From: Nocardiopsis sp. FR4
GTDB lineage: Bacteria; Actinomycetota; Actinomycetes; Streptosporangiales; Streptosporangiaceae
Direction: 5' to 3'
NCBI RefSeq assembly: GCF_009830945.1
Contig: NZ_ML776454.1
Coordinates: 1-63,229 of the forward strand
DNA length: 63,229 bases
Part shown: in pieces, positions 16,930 to 25,735 of the stretch
How positions within the stretch are numbered: position 1 is the first letter of the stretch
Layout: each line of letters opens with the position of its first letter
The notes under the pieces: model-generated
What the model was told of the DNA's origin: nothing
The model's database searches: none
Seen by the model: the letters and a program-made list of their open reading frames with translations, nothing else
Made by a program: the position numbers and the translations under genes

Positions 16930-17919
16930 TCAGTACGACGAGATGTGCACGTGGTCGTAGTGGTTCTCGGTCACGCTGCCGCGGTCGTTCATGGCCACCC
17001 ACTGGCGGTTGGTGGCGTGCCAGATCCGCTGCTCCCAGATCACGTACTTGACGCCGAGCCGGTCCACGTTGTCGATGGCGTACTGGGCGATCGCGTTCCC
17101 GGTGGCCCGGTTGCCCCCGCTGGGGTGCGTGCCGATCACCGCCACCATGAAGTCGCAGGCCTGCCCGGTGCCGTGGTCGTCGGCGCTGTTGCGCGCGCAA
17201 CCCACCTCGTAGGGGACGCCGACGTTCAGGATGACCTCGTCCCGGATCGCGGCCATGCGCGGCGTCGCGCCGTCGAAGCCCCAGCCCCTGACGCTCGCGG
17301 GGATGGAACCCGAGGCCACGCCGGCGGCCGGCTCCTCGGGGACCTGCTCGGCCTCGTAGCGCTCGATGGCCTCCTCGACCTCCTCGCGCTCCTCCTCCAG
17401 GGACTCGATCAGCTCCTCGGCCTCGGCGAGCTCCGCGGCGGACTCCTCCGCGGTCTCCTCGTACTCGGCCTGGAGGTCGACCAGCTCGGAGATCCTCCCG
17501 GCCTGCTGGCGGCCCAGCTGTTCCACGGTGGCGGTGTCCTGGAACATCTGCTCGGGAGAGGCGTTGAAGAACACCTCCAGGGCGGGGTCCATCCCCGAAC
17601 CCTTGTACTGGCTGACCGCGATGGCCACGACGCTGTCGCGCGAGCCCTCCAGCCGCTCCTCGATCTCGGCCAGGTCCTCCTCGGCCTGTTCCGCGCGTTC
17701 CTTGATCTCGTTGTACTGGAGCAGTTCGCCCTGGTAGCTCTCCTCCAGCTCCTCCGCGCGCTGGTTGAGCTCGTCGATGTCCACCTCGTCCGGGTCCGCG
17801 TGCGCGGCCGAGGGGACGACGAGGACGGCGGCCAGCACCGTCGCGAGGATCGCGGCGCCCGAGCGCCCCTCCCTGCGGCGCGGGGCGTCGGCACGGAAGG
17901 GAACAGGGGTGCGCTTCAT
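16930..17919 (-). CDS. Secreted coiled-coil protein with ARB_07466-like C-terminal domain
   Basis: The product is 329 aa. An N-terminal basic segment and hydrophobic stretch (AAILATVLAAVLVVPSAAHA) form a Sec signal peptide cleaved after AHA, at about residue 41. Residues 45-200 are an almost continuous Glu-rich coiled coil of the kind that autoinhibits cell-wall hydrolases such as RipA or SagB-type proteins. The C-terminal about 120 residues (GWGFDGATPRMAAIRDEVI to NHYDHVHISSY) carry a late HYDHVH motif and match the actinobacterial ARB_07466-like domain, possibly peptidase-like. A cell-wall or septal role is inferred. The 5' leader is about 150 nt. Confidence 0.85.
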   Translation of the reverse strand: MKRTPVPFRADAPRRREGRSGAAILATVLAAVLVVPSAAHADPDEVDIDELNQRAEELEESYQGELLQYNEIKERAEQAEEDLAEIEERLEGSRDSVVAIAVSQYKGSGMDPALEVFFNASPEQMFQDTATVEQLGRQQAGRISELVDLQAEYEETAEESAAELAEAEELIESLEEEREEVEEAIERYEAEQVPEEPAAGVASGSIPASVRGWGFDGATPRMAAIRDEVILNVGVPYEVGCARNSADDHGTGQACDFMVAVIGTHPSGGNRATGNAIAQYAIDNVDRLGVKYVIWEQRIWHATNRQWVAMNDRGSVTENHYDHVHISSY

Positions 17920-18114
17920 AGGGGCTCCATGGGTCTACCGAGGGCGAGCCCGGGAGGCGAGGGAGCTGGAGAGGCGGAGCGGGGGAAGGCCCAGCGCCGG
18001 GTCGCACTCCTCACGGCAACGGCGCAGCGGTGCCGTTGGGGCTCAGGAGACAATACGAGACCTTACCGTCATATACCGCATGTCGTTTCAGTCAGGACTT
18101 ATCCGGTAGGTGAT
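17920..18114. promoter_or_regulatory. Leader/promoter region of the secreted coiled-coil gene
   Basis: About 195 bp lie upstream of the gene at 17919. An AT-rich stretch containing TATATG on the minus strand (18075-18070) is a possible -10 element, giving a leader of roughly 140 nt. No known riboswitch fold is recognised by eye. Confidence 0.25.
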
Positions 18115-18596
18115 CTACCGCTCCCGAGCCCCGGCGCACCCGCGTTCAGACCCGGCCGGTGAGCACCCGCCACGCGCCCGGACCCGACTCCGCGCCGTGG
18201 GCGCCGCGGCCGGAGGCCGTACCCTCCCGCGCCACCCGCCCCGGCCCGGGAGCGGTGCGGCCCAGGGCACCAGCCCCTCCAGCGGGGAGCCCGCGTAGTC
18301 GTCGTCCGCGTGGAGGACGACCGCTCCGGGGACCGCGAGCATCTCGGTCCGCCGCATACCGCGCGCCCGGATCCGGTGCGCCGGGCCCCAGGAGACCGAC
18401 ACCCCGAAGGGCGCGACGGCCGCACCCAGCCACTCCTCGCCCGTGACGGGGGTTCCGCTCCTGGGAGAGGAGCACCGCGTCCGCCGGGGCGACGACGCCG
18501 CGCGTCTCCGTGCGGCCAGGTGGATGCCGCCCGGGCCGCCTCCTACCGCCGCACCGTCCGCACCGGCGGCAACCTCACAGCGGATCCCGGCCGGGG
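18115..18596 (-). pseudogene. Possible frameshifted coding remnant, family unknown
   Basis: On the minus strand, coherent protein-like text is spread over two frames: ETRGVVAPADAVLLSQERNP in one, and PVTGEEWLGAAVAPFGVSVSWGPAHRIRARGMRRTEM with AVVLHADDDYAGSPLEGLVPW (given in parts) in the other. Joining them needs one shift near the C5 run around 18440 and another near 18500. It lies immediately after the erythromycin-esterase-like gene. I do not recognise the family. The alternative is chance open frame in GC-rich DNA. Confidence 0.3.
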
Positions 18597-19901
18597 TCAG
18601 TGGCCGCTGGGCCAGCTCTCCTTCTCACCCGAGTCGGACTCGAACGGGTGCAGCGGCGTGAGCGCGTGGGTGCGGTCGACGAACACGAAGGCGTCGTAGC
18701 GCTCGTCCATGACGGTCGGCACGTAGTTCCCCCACTGGTCGCGCCCGGGGTGGTAGACCACGCCGACGGCGCGGTGCGGCAGTACCTCCCCCCGCGCGAA
18801 GGGGAGGTCGCCCGCGCCGTCGAACAGGAGCACCAGGCCGGCGTCGCCGCCGGTCTCCCGGTGCAGGATCGCCTCCACGCTCCCCTCGGGCGCCGCGGGC
18901 ACCGGCATCGGCTCCGGGTCCCCGCCCCAGGACCGGGCCGCGACCACCCGGCCCTCGTAGGTGCCGAAGCCCACGAGGACCACTCCCTCGTCCCCGTGCC
19001 GCTCGCGCACCAACTGCCCCACGTTGACCATGCCCGCGTCGGCCATGTCGGTGGCCCGCGCGTCGCCGATGTGGGTGTTGTGCTCCCACACCACGGCCTT
19101 GGCCTCCGGGCCGTGGTGCTCCATCAGGCGGTCGAGGGTGTCGGCCATGTGGCGGTCGCGCACGTTCCACGACTCCGGCCCGCCGCGCACCACCGCCCGG
19201 TAGTACTGCTCGGCCCCCGCGACCACCTCGGCGTTCTGGCGCACGGCCAGGTCGGCCAGGCCCCCGTCCACCGACCTCCGCTCCCGGCCGCGCAGCCCGG
19301 ACAGCAGGCCGACCACCTCGGCCTCGCAGCTCTCGGGCACCAGCCGGCTGGCGCGGGCGTAGGACCGGGGGTCCTCCCGGTAGGGCTCGAAGCACCGGTA
19401 GGCCCGCAGCGCGGGTTCGACCTGCTCGGGCAGGTTCTCGTGCAGCCAGTCCAGGACCGCGTGCAGCGACTCCCACAGGGAGTACACGTCCAGGCCGAAG
19501 AACCCCGCGCGCCGTTCCCGAGGCAGCGCCAGGTTGTGCTCCCGCAGCCACCGGGCGAAGTCCAGCACCTCGGTGTTGGCCCACATCCAGCGCGGCCACC
19601 GGCCGAAGCCCTCCAGGGCCGCGCGCGGGTCCGCCGCGGCCCCGGGAGCGCCCACGACGGAGCAGTGCAGGTCCTGGCAGTCCGGCCAGTCGCCCTCCAC
19701 CGCGACGAAGGAGAACCCCGCCTCCTCGATCAGCCGCCGGGTCAGCATCGCGCGCCAGCCGTAGAACTCGGCCGTGCCGTGCGAGGCCTCGCCCAGCAGT
19801 ACGTACCGCGCGTCGCCGATCCGCTCCATGAGCGGGTCCAGGGCCCGCGGCCCGGTCAGCGGCCGCACCGCCTCCCGGCCGTCCGTGCCGTCCGTGCTCA
19901 T
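18597..19901 (-). CDS. Erythromycin esterase-like protein
   Basis: The product is 434 aa from the ATG at 19901 (GGGAGGACCGAG upstream). It contains VLLGEASHGTAEFY (conserved Glu and His), FVAVEGDWPDCQDLH, GLDVYSLWES and AVVWEHNTHIGDARATD, the hallmark residues of the EreA/EreB-like superfamily. Many chromosomal members do not hydrolyse macrolides and are linked to stress. The order of phosphoribosyltransferase, dienelactone-hydrolase-like protein and this protein is the split form of domains fused in Mycobacterium tuberculosis Rv2030c. A stress or dormancy role is therefore more likely than antibiotic resistance. Confidence 0.9.
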   Translation of the reverse strand: MSTDGTDGREAVRPLTGPRALDPLMERIGDARYVLLGEASHGTAEFYGWRAMLTRRLIEEAGFSFVAVEGDWPDCQDLHCSVVGAPGAAADPRAALEGFGRWPRWMWANTEVLDFARWLREHNLALPRERRAGFFGLDVYSLWESLHAVLDWLHENLPEQVEPALRAYRCFEPYREDPRSYARASRLVPESCEAEVVGLLSGLRGRERRSVDGGLADLAVRQNAEVVAGAEQYYRAVVRGGPESWNVRDRHMADTLDRLMEHHGPEAKAVVWEHNTHIGDARATDMADAGMVNVGQLVRERHGDEGVVLVGFGTYEGRVVAARSWGGDPEPMPVPAAPEGSVEAILHRETGGDAGLVLLFDGAGDLPFARGEVLPHRAVGVVYHPGRDQWGNYVPTVMDERYDAFVFVDRTHALTPLHPFESDSGEKESWPSGH

Positions 19902-19939
19902 CTCGGTCCTCCCGGTTCGTGGATGCAGGGGATGCGTAC

Positions 19940-20599
19940 TCACCGTTCCGCCTCGCCCAGGATGGTGGTGAACCAGTCGGAGGCGGCGTCGGTGACCTCC
20001 TCCAGCGCCCCCTCCTCCTCGAACAGGTGCGTGGCGCGCGGGACGACGTGGATCCGGCTCGGCCCGCCGATCCAGTCGGCCGCCTCCTCGTTGAGCTTGA
20101 GCACGTCGGTGTCGGCGCCGCCGACGATGAGCAGGGTGGGCGCGCGCACCACCTGCAGCGCCGCCGTGCCCGCCAGGTCGGGGCGGCCGCCCCGGGAGAC
20201 GACCGCCTGGACCGTGTCCGGGCGCTCGGCGGCGGTGCGCAGCGCGGCGGCGGCCCCGGTGCTGGCGCCGAACAGGGCGACGGGCACGCCCGCGGTCTCG
20301 TCCTGGGCGGTCAGCCAGTCCACGGCCCCCGTGAGCCTGCGCGTGAGCAGGTCGATGTCGAAGCGCTGCTGCCCGGTCACGTTGTCGACCCGCTCCTCGT
20401 CGAAGGTCAACAGGTCGAGGAGCAGCGTGGCGATCCCGGAACGCTGGAGTCCGCGGGCCACCGCCTGGTTGCGCGGACTGTGCCGTGAGCTCCCGCTGCC
20501 GTGCGCGAAGGCCACGACCGCGGTCGCTCCCGGGAACACGGTCAGCTGGCCCTCCAGTTCCGCGTCCGGGGTACGTACCGTCACGTCGCGGGCGGTCAT
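19940..20599 (-). CDS. Alpha/beta hydrolase (dienelactone hydrolase-like)
   Basis: The product is 219 aa from the ATG at 20599. VVAFAHGSGSSRHSPRNQAVA is the oxyanion-hole region, ALFGASTGAAAAL holds the nucleophile Ser (GxSxG), IVGGADTDV the Asp, and RATHLFEEEG the His. The size and motifs match the small hydrolases that partner phosphoribosyltransferases in actinobacterial stress operons. Its stop is 38 nt before the esterase-like gene, so co-transcription is likely. The natural substrate is unknown. Confidence 0.9.
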   Translation of the reverse strand: MTARDVTVRTPDAELEGQLTVFPGATAVVAFAHGSGSSRHSPRNQAVARGLQRSGIATLLLDLLTFDEERVDNVTGQQRFDIDLLTRRLTGAVDWLTAQDETAGVPVALFGASTGAAAALRTAAERPDTVQAVVSRGGRPDLAGTAALQVVRAPTLLIVGGADTDVLKLNEEAADWIGGPSRIHVVPRATHLFEEEGALEEVTDAASDWFTTILGEAER

Positions 20600-20663
20600 G
20601 GTGCTCTCCCTTCGTCGGGGCGGTGCGCCCGTGCGGCGCACGGGCGCCGTTGCGTCCTGCGGG

Positions 20664-21362
20664 TCACGGCGGCCCCGGGTCCCCGGGGCGGTCGCGGCCG
20701 GAGGGGCTCCCGTCCGGGGCCCGGCGGGGACGGCTCTTCAGGAGGGCCAGCACCTCCTCGTCGCTGACCTGGGAGAACTCCTCGTACCACAGGCTGACCG
20801 CGCCGAAGTCCGACGGCGTCTCCAGGCAGATGACCTGGTCGCACGCCTCGGAGAGCGCGTGTACGGCCGAGGGGGCGCCCACCGGGACGGCCAGGGTCAG
20901 CGAGGCGGGAGCCCGCTCGCCCAGCGCGGTCAGCGCGGCCCGCGCGCTCATACCGGTGGCCAGCCCGTCGTCGACCAGGAAGACGTCGCGGCCGTGCACC
21001 GGCGGCGCGGGGTCGTCACCGCGGTAGGCCCGGACCCGGCGGCGCGCCTCGGACTGCGCGACCTCCACCATCGACGCCAGGCGCTCCCGGGGGATGCCCA
21101 GGAGGCCGAGTGCCCGGGAGTCGAACAGGGGCGGGCCCTCGGCCGTGGTCGCCCCGATGGCCAGTTCGGGGTTGCCGGGGGCCGGGATCTTGCGTACGAC
21201 CACCACGTCCAGCGGCACGTCGAGTGCGTCGGCCACGCGCTCGGCCACGGGGACGCCGCCGCGCGGCAGCGCCAGCACGAGCGGACGCGGCCGGTCCTGC
21301 CCCTGTACCACGCGGGATAGCCGTTCGCCCGCGTCTCGCCGGTCTCGGAACACGTTCCTCAC
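20664..21362 (-). CDS. Phosphoribosyltransferase family protein
   Basis: The product is 232 aa from the GTG at 21362; a GTG at 21353 is an alternative. It starts VFRDRRDAGERLSRVV, continues with LVLALPRGGVPVAE and VVVRKIPAPGNPE, and has the PRPP-binding loop VFLVDDGLATGMSARAAL. It ends EEFSQVSDEEVLALL. This is the type I PRTase of the Rv0571c/Rv2030c group, not a known purine or pyrimidine salvage enzyme. It heads a three-gene minus-strand operon with the alpha/beta hydrolase and the esterase-like protein. Confidence 0.9.
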   Translation of the reverse strand: MRNVFRDRRDAGERLSRVVQGQDRPRPLVLALPRGGVPVAERVADALDVPLDVVVVRKIPAPGNPELAIGATTAEGPPLFDSRALGLLGIPRERLASMVEVAQSEARRRVRAYRGDDPAPPVHGRDVFLVDDGLATGMSARAALTALGERAPASLTLAVPVGAPSAVHALSEACDQVICLETPSDFGAVSLWYEEFSQVSDEEVLALLKSRPRRAPDGSPSGRDRPGDPGPP

Positions 21363-21562
21363 CCCAGTCGCGTTCTCGCGGGGTCCGCGGCGGGCCCGGA
21401 GGCGGCCGCGGACGGCGTGCCGTGCCCGCTCCGCGGCGGCCGTGCGCTCCCTGGACCGGGTGGGTTTCCCGTGTTTCGGATGCAGGTCACCGGTGCGTGC
21501 GGGCCCTGTGGTGAGCGTTACCCGGGGACCCCGGACGCACACATGCGCGGACGGGGTCCCGG

Positions 21563-21928
21563 TCAGTCCCCCAGGGTGCCGTCGAGCCGCTGCACCACGC
21601 AGAACTCGTTGCCCTCGGGGTCGGCCATGACCGCCAGCAGGTGGCCGTCCTCCTCGTAGGCCGGGCGCAGGACCCGGGCGCCCAGCGCGCACACCCGGTC
21701 GACCTCGGCCGCCAGGTCGTACACGACCAGGTCCAGGTGCATCCGGTTCTTGCCCGGCCGGGGCTCGGGCACCTTCTGCAACAGGAGGTCGGGCCAGCGC
21801 CCGCCCGGGTCCCTCAGAGCGCGGTAGACGGGGTGGCCGTCCTCCACCGGTTCGAAGCCGAGCGCCGCCGACCAGAAGTCGGCCGCCGCCCGCGGGTCGT
21901 TGGTGTCGAGTACGCAGACCAGGCGCAC
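21563..21928 (-). CDS. VOC family protein
   Basis: The product is 121 aa from the GTG at 21928, which has GAGGAGG 5-11 nt upstream. A single VOC fold runs VRLVCVLDTNDPRAAADFWSAAL to the C-terminal DPEGNEFCVVQ. His in MHLDLVV and Glu in NEFCV fit the metal-site positions. Members include glyoxalase-, bleomycin-resistance- and dioxygenase-like proteins, and single-domain proteins of this subgroup have mostly unknown substrates. It is followed by the aldo/keto reductase on the same strand but separated by 76 nt. Confidence 0.85.
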   Translation of the reverse strand: MRLVCVLDTNDPRAAADFWSAALGFEPVEDGHPVYRALRDPGGRWPDLLLQKVPEPRPGKNRMHLDLVVYDLAAEVDRVCALGARVLRPAYEEDGHLLAVMADPEGNEFCVVQRLDGTLGD

Positions 21929-22004
21929 GGGTCCTCCTCGGGTGTTCGTTCCGCGGGCCCGGGCCCGCCGGTCGCGGGGCGATCCGCTCCCCCGTCCCCG
22001 GCCC

Positions 22005-23033
22005 CTACCCCTTCCGGCCCGGAGCACCGTCCGGGAAGGCGGTCCCGGGGGCGGGGAGCCCCTCGGCCTCCAGGTCCGACCACAGCGCCTCGGGCACGGG
22101 GTCGGCCAGGAGGGCGGCGTCGCGCCGGATCTCGTCGGCGGATCCGGCTCCCACCAGCACCGAGGAAACGGCGGGGTGGCGGGCGGCGAAGGCCATCGCG
22201 GCCCGGGGCAGGGACACGCCGCGGCGGCGGGCCGCCGCCGCGAGGCGCCGTGCGCGCCCGCGCAGCGGTCCGGGCGCCGGAGCGTAGTCGTAGGTGGCGT
22301 CGGCGGCGGGCTCGTCCACGGCCAGGATGCCGCTGTTGAAGACCCCGGCCGCGACGACCGCCACCCCCCGGCGCAGGCACGCGGGCAGCATGGTGGCCGC
22401 CGCCGTCTGGTCGAGCAGGGTGTAGCGGCCCGCGAGCAGCACGATGTCGATGTCGGTCTCCAAGGCGAAGCGCTCGAGCATGGCGGCCTGGTTCATGCCC
22501 GCGCCGATCGCGCCGACCACGCCCTGCGCGCGCAGTTCGTGCAGGGCCGGGTAGGCCTCGCCCACGGCCTGCCGCCAGTGGTGGTCGGGGTCGTGCAGGA
22601 GCACGGCGTCGACGCGGTCCAGTCCCAGCCGCTCCAGGCTCTGCTCCAGGGAGCGCCGCACCCCGTCGGCGCTGAAGTCCCACCGTCGCGCGTAGTCGGC
22701 GGGGACGGCGAAGCCCTCGTCGTCGGGCTGTCCGGCCCGGTGCGGGGTGGGTTCCAGGAGCCGGCCGACCTTGGTCGAGACCACGTACCGGTCCCGGGGC
22801 AGGCCGGCCAGGGCACGGCCCAGACGGCGCTCGGCCAGGCCGAGGCCGTAGTGCGGCGCGGTGTCGAAGTAGCGCACGCCCGCCTCCCAGGCGGCGTGGA
22901 CGGTGGCCAGGGCCGCTTCCTCGTCCATGACCCGGTTCACGCCGTTGCCGATCGGTGCGGTGCCCAGGCCCAGAGGGCCGAGGTCGAAGGGCGGGCGCCC
23001 GCGGCCTGTCCCTCCGCCGCCGTGGTGCGTCAT
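22005..23033 (-). CDS. Aldo/keto reductase (aldose 1-dehydrogenase-like)
   Basis: The product is 342 aa. LGLGTAPIGN, FDTAPHYGLGLAERRLG (Asp and catalytic Tyr), STKVGRLLE (Lys) and LLHDPDHHWR (His) give the full AKR catalytic tetrad. The sequence resembles D-threo-aldose 1-dehydrogenase/pyridoxal-reductase-type AKRs. It is divergent from the TetR gene at 23243, with a palindromic operator in between, so it may be part of that regulon. Confidence 0.9.
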   Translation of the reverse strand: MTHHGGGGTGRGRPPFDLGPLGLGTAPIGNGVNRVMDEEAALATVHAAWEAGVRYFDTAPHYGLGLAERRLGRALAGLPRDRYVVSTKVGRLLEPTPHRAGQPDDEGFAVPADYARRWDFSADGVRRSLEQSLERLGLDRVDAVLLHDPDHHWRQAVGEAYPALHELRAQGVVGAIGAGMNQAAMLERFALETDIDIVLLAGRYTLLDQTAAATMLPACLRRGVAVVAAGVFNSGILAVDEPAADATYDYAPAPGPLRGRARRLAAAARRRGVSLPRAAMAFAARHPAVSSVLVGAGSADEIRRDAALLADPVPEALWSDLEAEGLPAPGTAFPDGAPGRKG

Positions 23034-23200
23034 GACGCCGTCCCTTCCCGAGGAGGTCTGCCGGTCCGGCCCGCGCCGCCCGCCGGGACCTGCCTACCAC
23101 CCCGGGCGCCTACCGGGAAGGCCCCCGCCCGGAGGCCGAAACCCCGCGGGCCGCCCCGCCCGGCGGGGTACACCCGGGCACGCCGCGGTCATTTCCCGAT

Positions 23201-23226
23201 TTTTATGGAACGATCCATCCATAAAA
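23201..23226. promoter_or_regulatory. TetR-type operator between AKR and TetR genes
   Basis: TTTTATGG (23201-23208) and CCATAAAA (23219-23226) are perfect inverted repeats with a 10-nt centre, itself containing ATGGA/TCCAT. The site is AT-rich in a GC-rich context and ends 16 bp before the TetR start codon, so it probably autoregulates tetR and may affect the divergent AKR gene. Confidence 0.65.
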
Positions 23227-23242
23227 TGGTACTGTCTGCCCC

Positions 23243-23839
23243 ATGGGACGACCACGCCAGTTCGACGAGGAGACGGCGGTCCAGGCGGCCTGCCGCGAGT
23301 TCTGGGCCAAGGGTTTCGACGGGACCTCCACGGCCGACCTGTGCGAGGCCACGGGACTGACCCGCAGCAGCCTCTACAACACCTTCCACTCCAAGGAGCA
23401 CCTGTTCCGCCGGGCGCTGTCCCACTACGTCACCACCAGGACCGCACGCCAGAACACCGTCCTGGACTCCGGGGAGGGCAGCGGACTGGACCGGATCCGC
23501 ACCCTGCTCGCCGTGATCGTGGACGACGAGATGGCGAACCGGGACAGCGGCCTGGGGCCCGGCTGCTTCACCGTCAACACCATCACCGCGATCGCCGCAC
23601 GCAATCCGGGCATCGCCCAGATGGTGGAGGCCGATCTGCACAAGCGCCTGTCCTCCCTGCGGCTGACCCTCATCGACGGCCAACTCGACGGCTCCGTGGC
23701 CGGCGGGCGGGATCCGGGGGAGCTGGCCTGGTACCTGGTCTCCCTCATCTCCGGAATGCGGGTCGCGGCCCAGTCGGGCGCCGGACGCGCGACACTGACG
23801 GCCATCGCCTCGACCGGGATCGGGGCGCTCACCCCCTGA
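23243..23839 (+). CDS. TetR/AcrR family regulator
   Basis: The product is 198 aa. The start MGRPRQFDEETAVQAACREF and the helix-turn-helix GTSTADLCEATGLTRSSLYN with TFHSKEHLF are family typical. The C-terminal domain resembles the AcuR/TetR_C_13 group. It lies 121 bp upstream of the MFS transporter gene in the same direction, and controls it by inference. The operator at 23201-23226 overlaps its promoter. Confidence 0.93.
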   Translation: MGRPRQFDEETAVQAACREFWAKGFDGTSTADLCEATGLTRSSLYNTFHSKEHLFRRALSHYVTTRTARQNTVLDSGEGSGLDRIRTLLAVIVDDEMANRDSGLGPGCFTVNTITAIAARNPGIAQMVEADLHKRLSSLRLTLIDGQLDGSVAGGRDPGELAWYLVSLISGMRVAAQSGAGRATLTAIASTGIGALTP

Positions 23840-23923
23840 TCCGGGGCCCGCCGCCGGGCGGCGGACCCCGGATCCCCCGCCATCAGCCCATACCTCCCCT
23901 GAGGCGCTTCGCGCGCCTTTGTT

Positions 23924-23936
23924 TTGATCTGATCAA
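23924..23936. promoter_or_regulatory. Palindrome upstream of MFS gene
   Basis: TTGATCTGATCAA is a perfect 13-bp palindrome 24 bp before the MFS start codon, in a locally AT-rich stretch. It could be a second regulator site. It does not match the ATGG-type repeat upstream of tetR. Confidence 0.4.
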
Positions 23937-23960
23937 TCCAAAAAAGAGAAGGACACCCCC

Positions 23961-25208
23961 ATGCCCAAGTCCGTGTACCTCATGGCGCTCGGCATCTTCA
24001 CCATGGTCACCAGCGAACTGCTCGTCGGCGGACTCATGCCGCAGATGGCGGAGGACCTGGGGGTCAGCGTCACGCGGATCGGCTACCTCATCACCGCGTT
24101 CGCACTGGCCATGGCGCTCGGCGGCCCGCTGGCGACCCTCGCCGTGCTGCGTCTGCGCACCCACCACGCGCTGCTGGCGCTGTTCGCCCTCTTCTTCGTC
24201 GGCAACACCCTGGCCGCGCTCTCCGGCTCGTACTGGCCCATGCTCGTGGCCCGCGTCGTCACCGGGGCCGCCTCCGGAGCCTTCTTCGGTGTCGCCCTGT
24301 CCGCCGTCGCCCAGGTCACCGCTCCTCACCTGCGCGGGCGCGCGACCGGCGTGGCCCTCCAAGGCCTCATGGTGGGCACCCTGCTCGGGCTGCCGCTGTC
24401 CACGCTCATCGGAGGCCAGTTCGGCTGGCGCGCGGCCTTCGCCGCCGTCGGCGCGCTGACCGTGGTCGCGGCCGTGGCCACCGCGCTGGCCCTGCCCCGG
24501 CTGGAGCGGTCCGGGGAGGCCGGGGCCCTGCGCGCCGAGACGGCGGTGTTCCGCCGTCCGCGCCTGTGGGCCGCCATGGCCACCTCCACGCTCATCATCG
24601 GCGCCACCTTCGCGGCCTTCTCCTACTTCACGCCGATCCTGACCGAGGTGACCGGGTTCTCCCGCGACGCCGTGCCGCTGCTGCTCCTCGGCTACGGAGG
24701 GGCGACGGTGGTCGGCAACCTCGTGGTCAGCCGCCTGGCCGTGTCCCACACCATCACCGTCATCGTCACCGGGCTGGCCCTGAACACGGTCTTCCTGACC
24801 GTCTTCGCGCTGTTCGCCGACCTGCCGGTCCCGGCGCTGGCTGCGATGGCGGGCATCGGCCTGGTCGGTATCACCCTGAATCCGGCGATGGTCACCCGGG
24901 TCCAGCGCGCCGGGAACGCCCGAGCCCTGGTCAACACCGCGCACGCCTCGTTCATCACCCTGGGTGTGGTGATCGGGTCCTGGGCCGGCGGCGCGGGCAT
25001 CGACGCCTTCGGGCTGCGCGCACCCCTGTGGGTGGGGGCGGCCCTGGCCGTGCTGGCGCTGGCGGCCATGGTGCCCGCCGCCCTGGCCGCCCGCGAGGCG
25101 GGCCACGAGGCCGCCGACGCCTTCGTCCCGCCCTCGTCCGACCGGCCGGAGGACGGAGCCGGGCGGCCCGGCGCAGGGGGACCCGCGGCGGAGAGGGTGA
25201 CGCCCTGA
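23961..25208 (+). CDS. MFS transporter (AraJ/chloramphenicol-efflux type)
   Basis: The product is 415 aa with 12 predicted membrane helices. It opens with MALGIFTMVTSELLVGGLMPQMAEDLGVS, the signature of the DHA1 family including AraJ, Cml and SotB exporters, and has the GGPLATLAVLRL loop after helix 2. The start follows GAGAAGGA. It is probably a proton-coupled exporter of sugars or drugs, repressed by the adjacent TetR protein. Substrate unknown. Confidence 0.92.
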   Translation: MPKSVYLMALGIFTMVTSELLVGGLMPQMAEDLGVSVTRIGYLITAFALAMALGGPLATLAVLRLRTHHALLALFALFFVGNTLAALSGSYWPMLVARVVTGAASGAFFGVALSAVAQVTAPHLRGRATGVALQGLMVGTLLGLPLSTLIGGQFGWRAAFAAVGALTVVAAVATALALPRLERSGEAGALRAETAVFRRPRLWAAMATSTLIIGATFAAFSYFTPILTEVTGFSRDAVPLLLLGYGGATVVGNLVVSRLAVSHTITVIVTGLALNTVFLTVFALFADLPVPALAAMAGIGLVGITLNPAMVTRVQRAGNARALVNTAHASFITLGVVIGSWAGGAGIDAFGLRAPLWVGAALAVLALAAMVPAALAAREAGHEAADAFVPPSSDRPEDGAGRPGAGGPAAERVTP

Positions 25209-25306
25209 CCTGTCCGGAGGCGGCGGTTCCGTGGGATTGCCCCGCCCGGCGAACGGGCAGGGGACGTGGACGAAGGGACCGGCCGTCACGCGGCGAGGAG
25301 GTCGAG

Positions 25307-25699
25307 ATGCACTACGACGAGTTCCTGAAAGAGGTCCGCGAGCTGGGCGAGTACGAGACCCGCGAGGAGGCTGAGCAGGTGAGCCACGCGGTCCTGGGCG
25401 TGCTGGCGCCGCGGCTCCAGGCCAACGGGGCCGAACACCTGGTGGCGCAGCTGCCCGAGCCGCTGGGCGACGCGATCCGCCAGGGTGAGCTGCTCGAGGC
25501 GGAGTCCTTCGGGGTGGAGGAGTTCCTCAACCGGGTGGCGGCGGCCACCGGCGCCCGGCCCAAGACGGCCGAGTGGGACGCCAGCGCGGTGCTCACCACG
25601 GTGGCCCACCGGATCACCGGCGGCCAGCTCAACCACATCCTGAGCCAGCTGCCCTCCGGCTACGCCGCCCTGTTCGGCAAGCCGGAACTGAGCGACTGA
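25307..25699 (+). CDS. DUF2267 domain-containing protein
   Basis: The product is 130 aa, with GAGGAG 7 nt before the ATG. MHYDEFLKEVRELGEYETRE, LGVLAPRL, LVAQLPEPL and LSQLPSGYAALFG are the two repeated DUF2267 halves. These small acidic helical proteins are common in actinobacteria and often encoded near stress genes. The biochemical role is not established. Confidence 0.9.
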   Translation: MHYDEFLKEVRELGEYETREEAEQVSHAVLGVLAPRLQANGAEHLVAQLPEPLGDAIRQGELLEAESFGVEEFLNRVAAATGARPKTAEWDASAVLTTVAHRITGGQLNHILSQLPSGYAALFGKPELSD

Positions 25700-25708
25700 C
25701 CGGTCACA

Positions 25709-25735
25709 CGCCCCGCCGACCCGGTCGGCGGGGCG
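25709..25735 (+). terminator. Strong hairpin after DUF2267 gene
   Basis: CGCCCCGCCGAC (25709-25720) pairs perfectly with GTCGGCGGGGCG (25724-25735) around a 3-nt loop, 9 nt after the stop codon. Confidence 0.7.

Noticed and set aside
17920..18114. ydaO-type (cyclic di-AMP) riboswitch before the secreted wall-type gene
   Set aside because: Such riboswitches are common before actinobacterial wall hydrolases, but the conserved core motifs are not visible in this leader.
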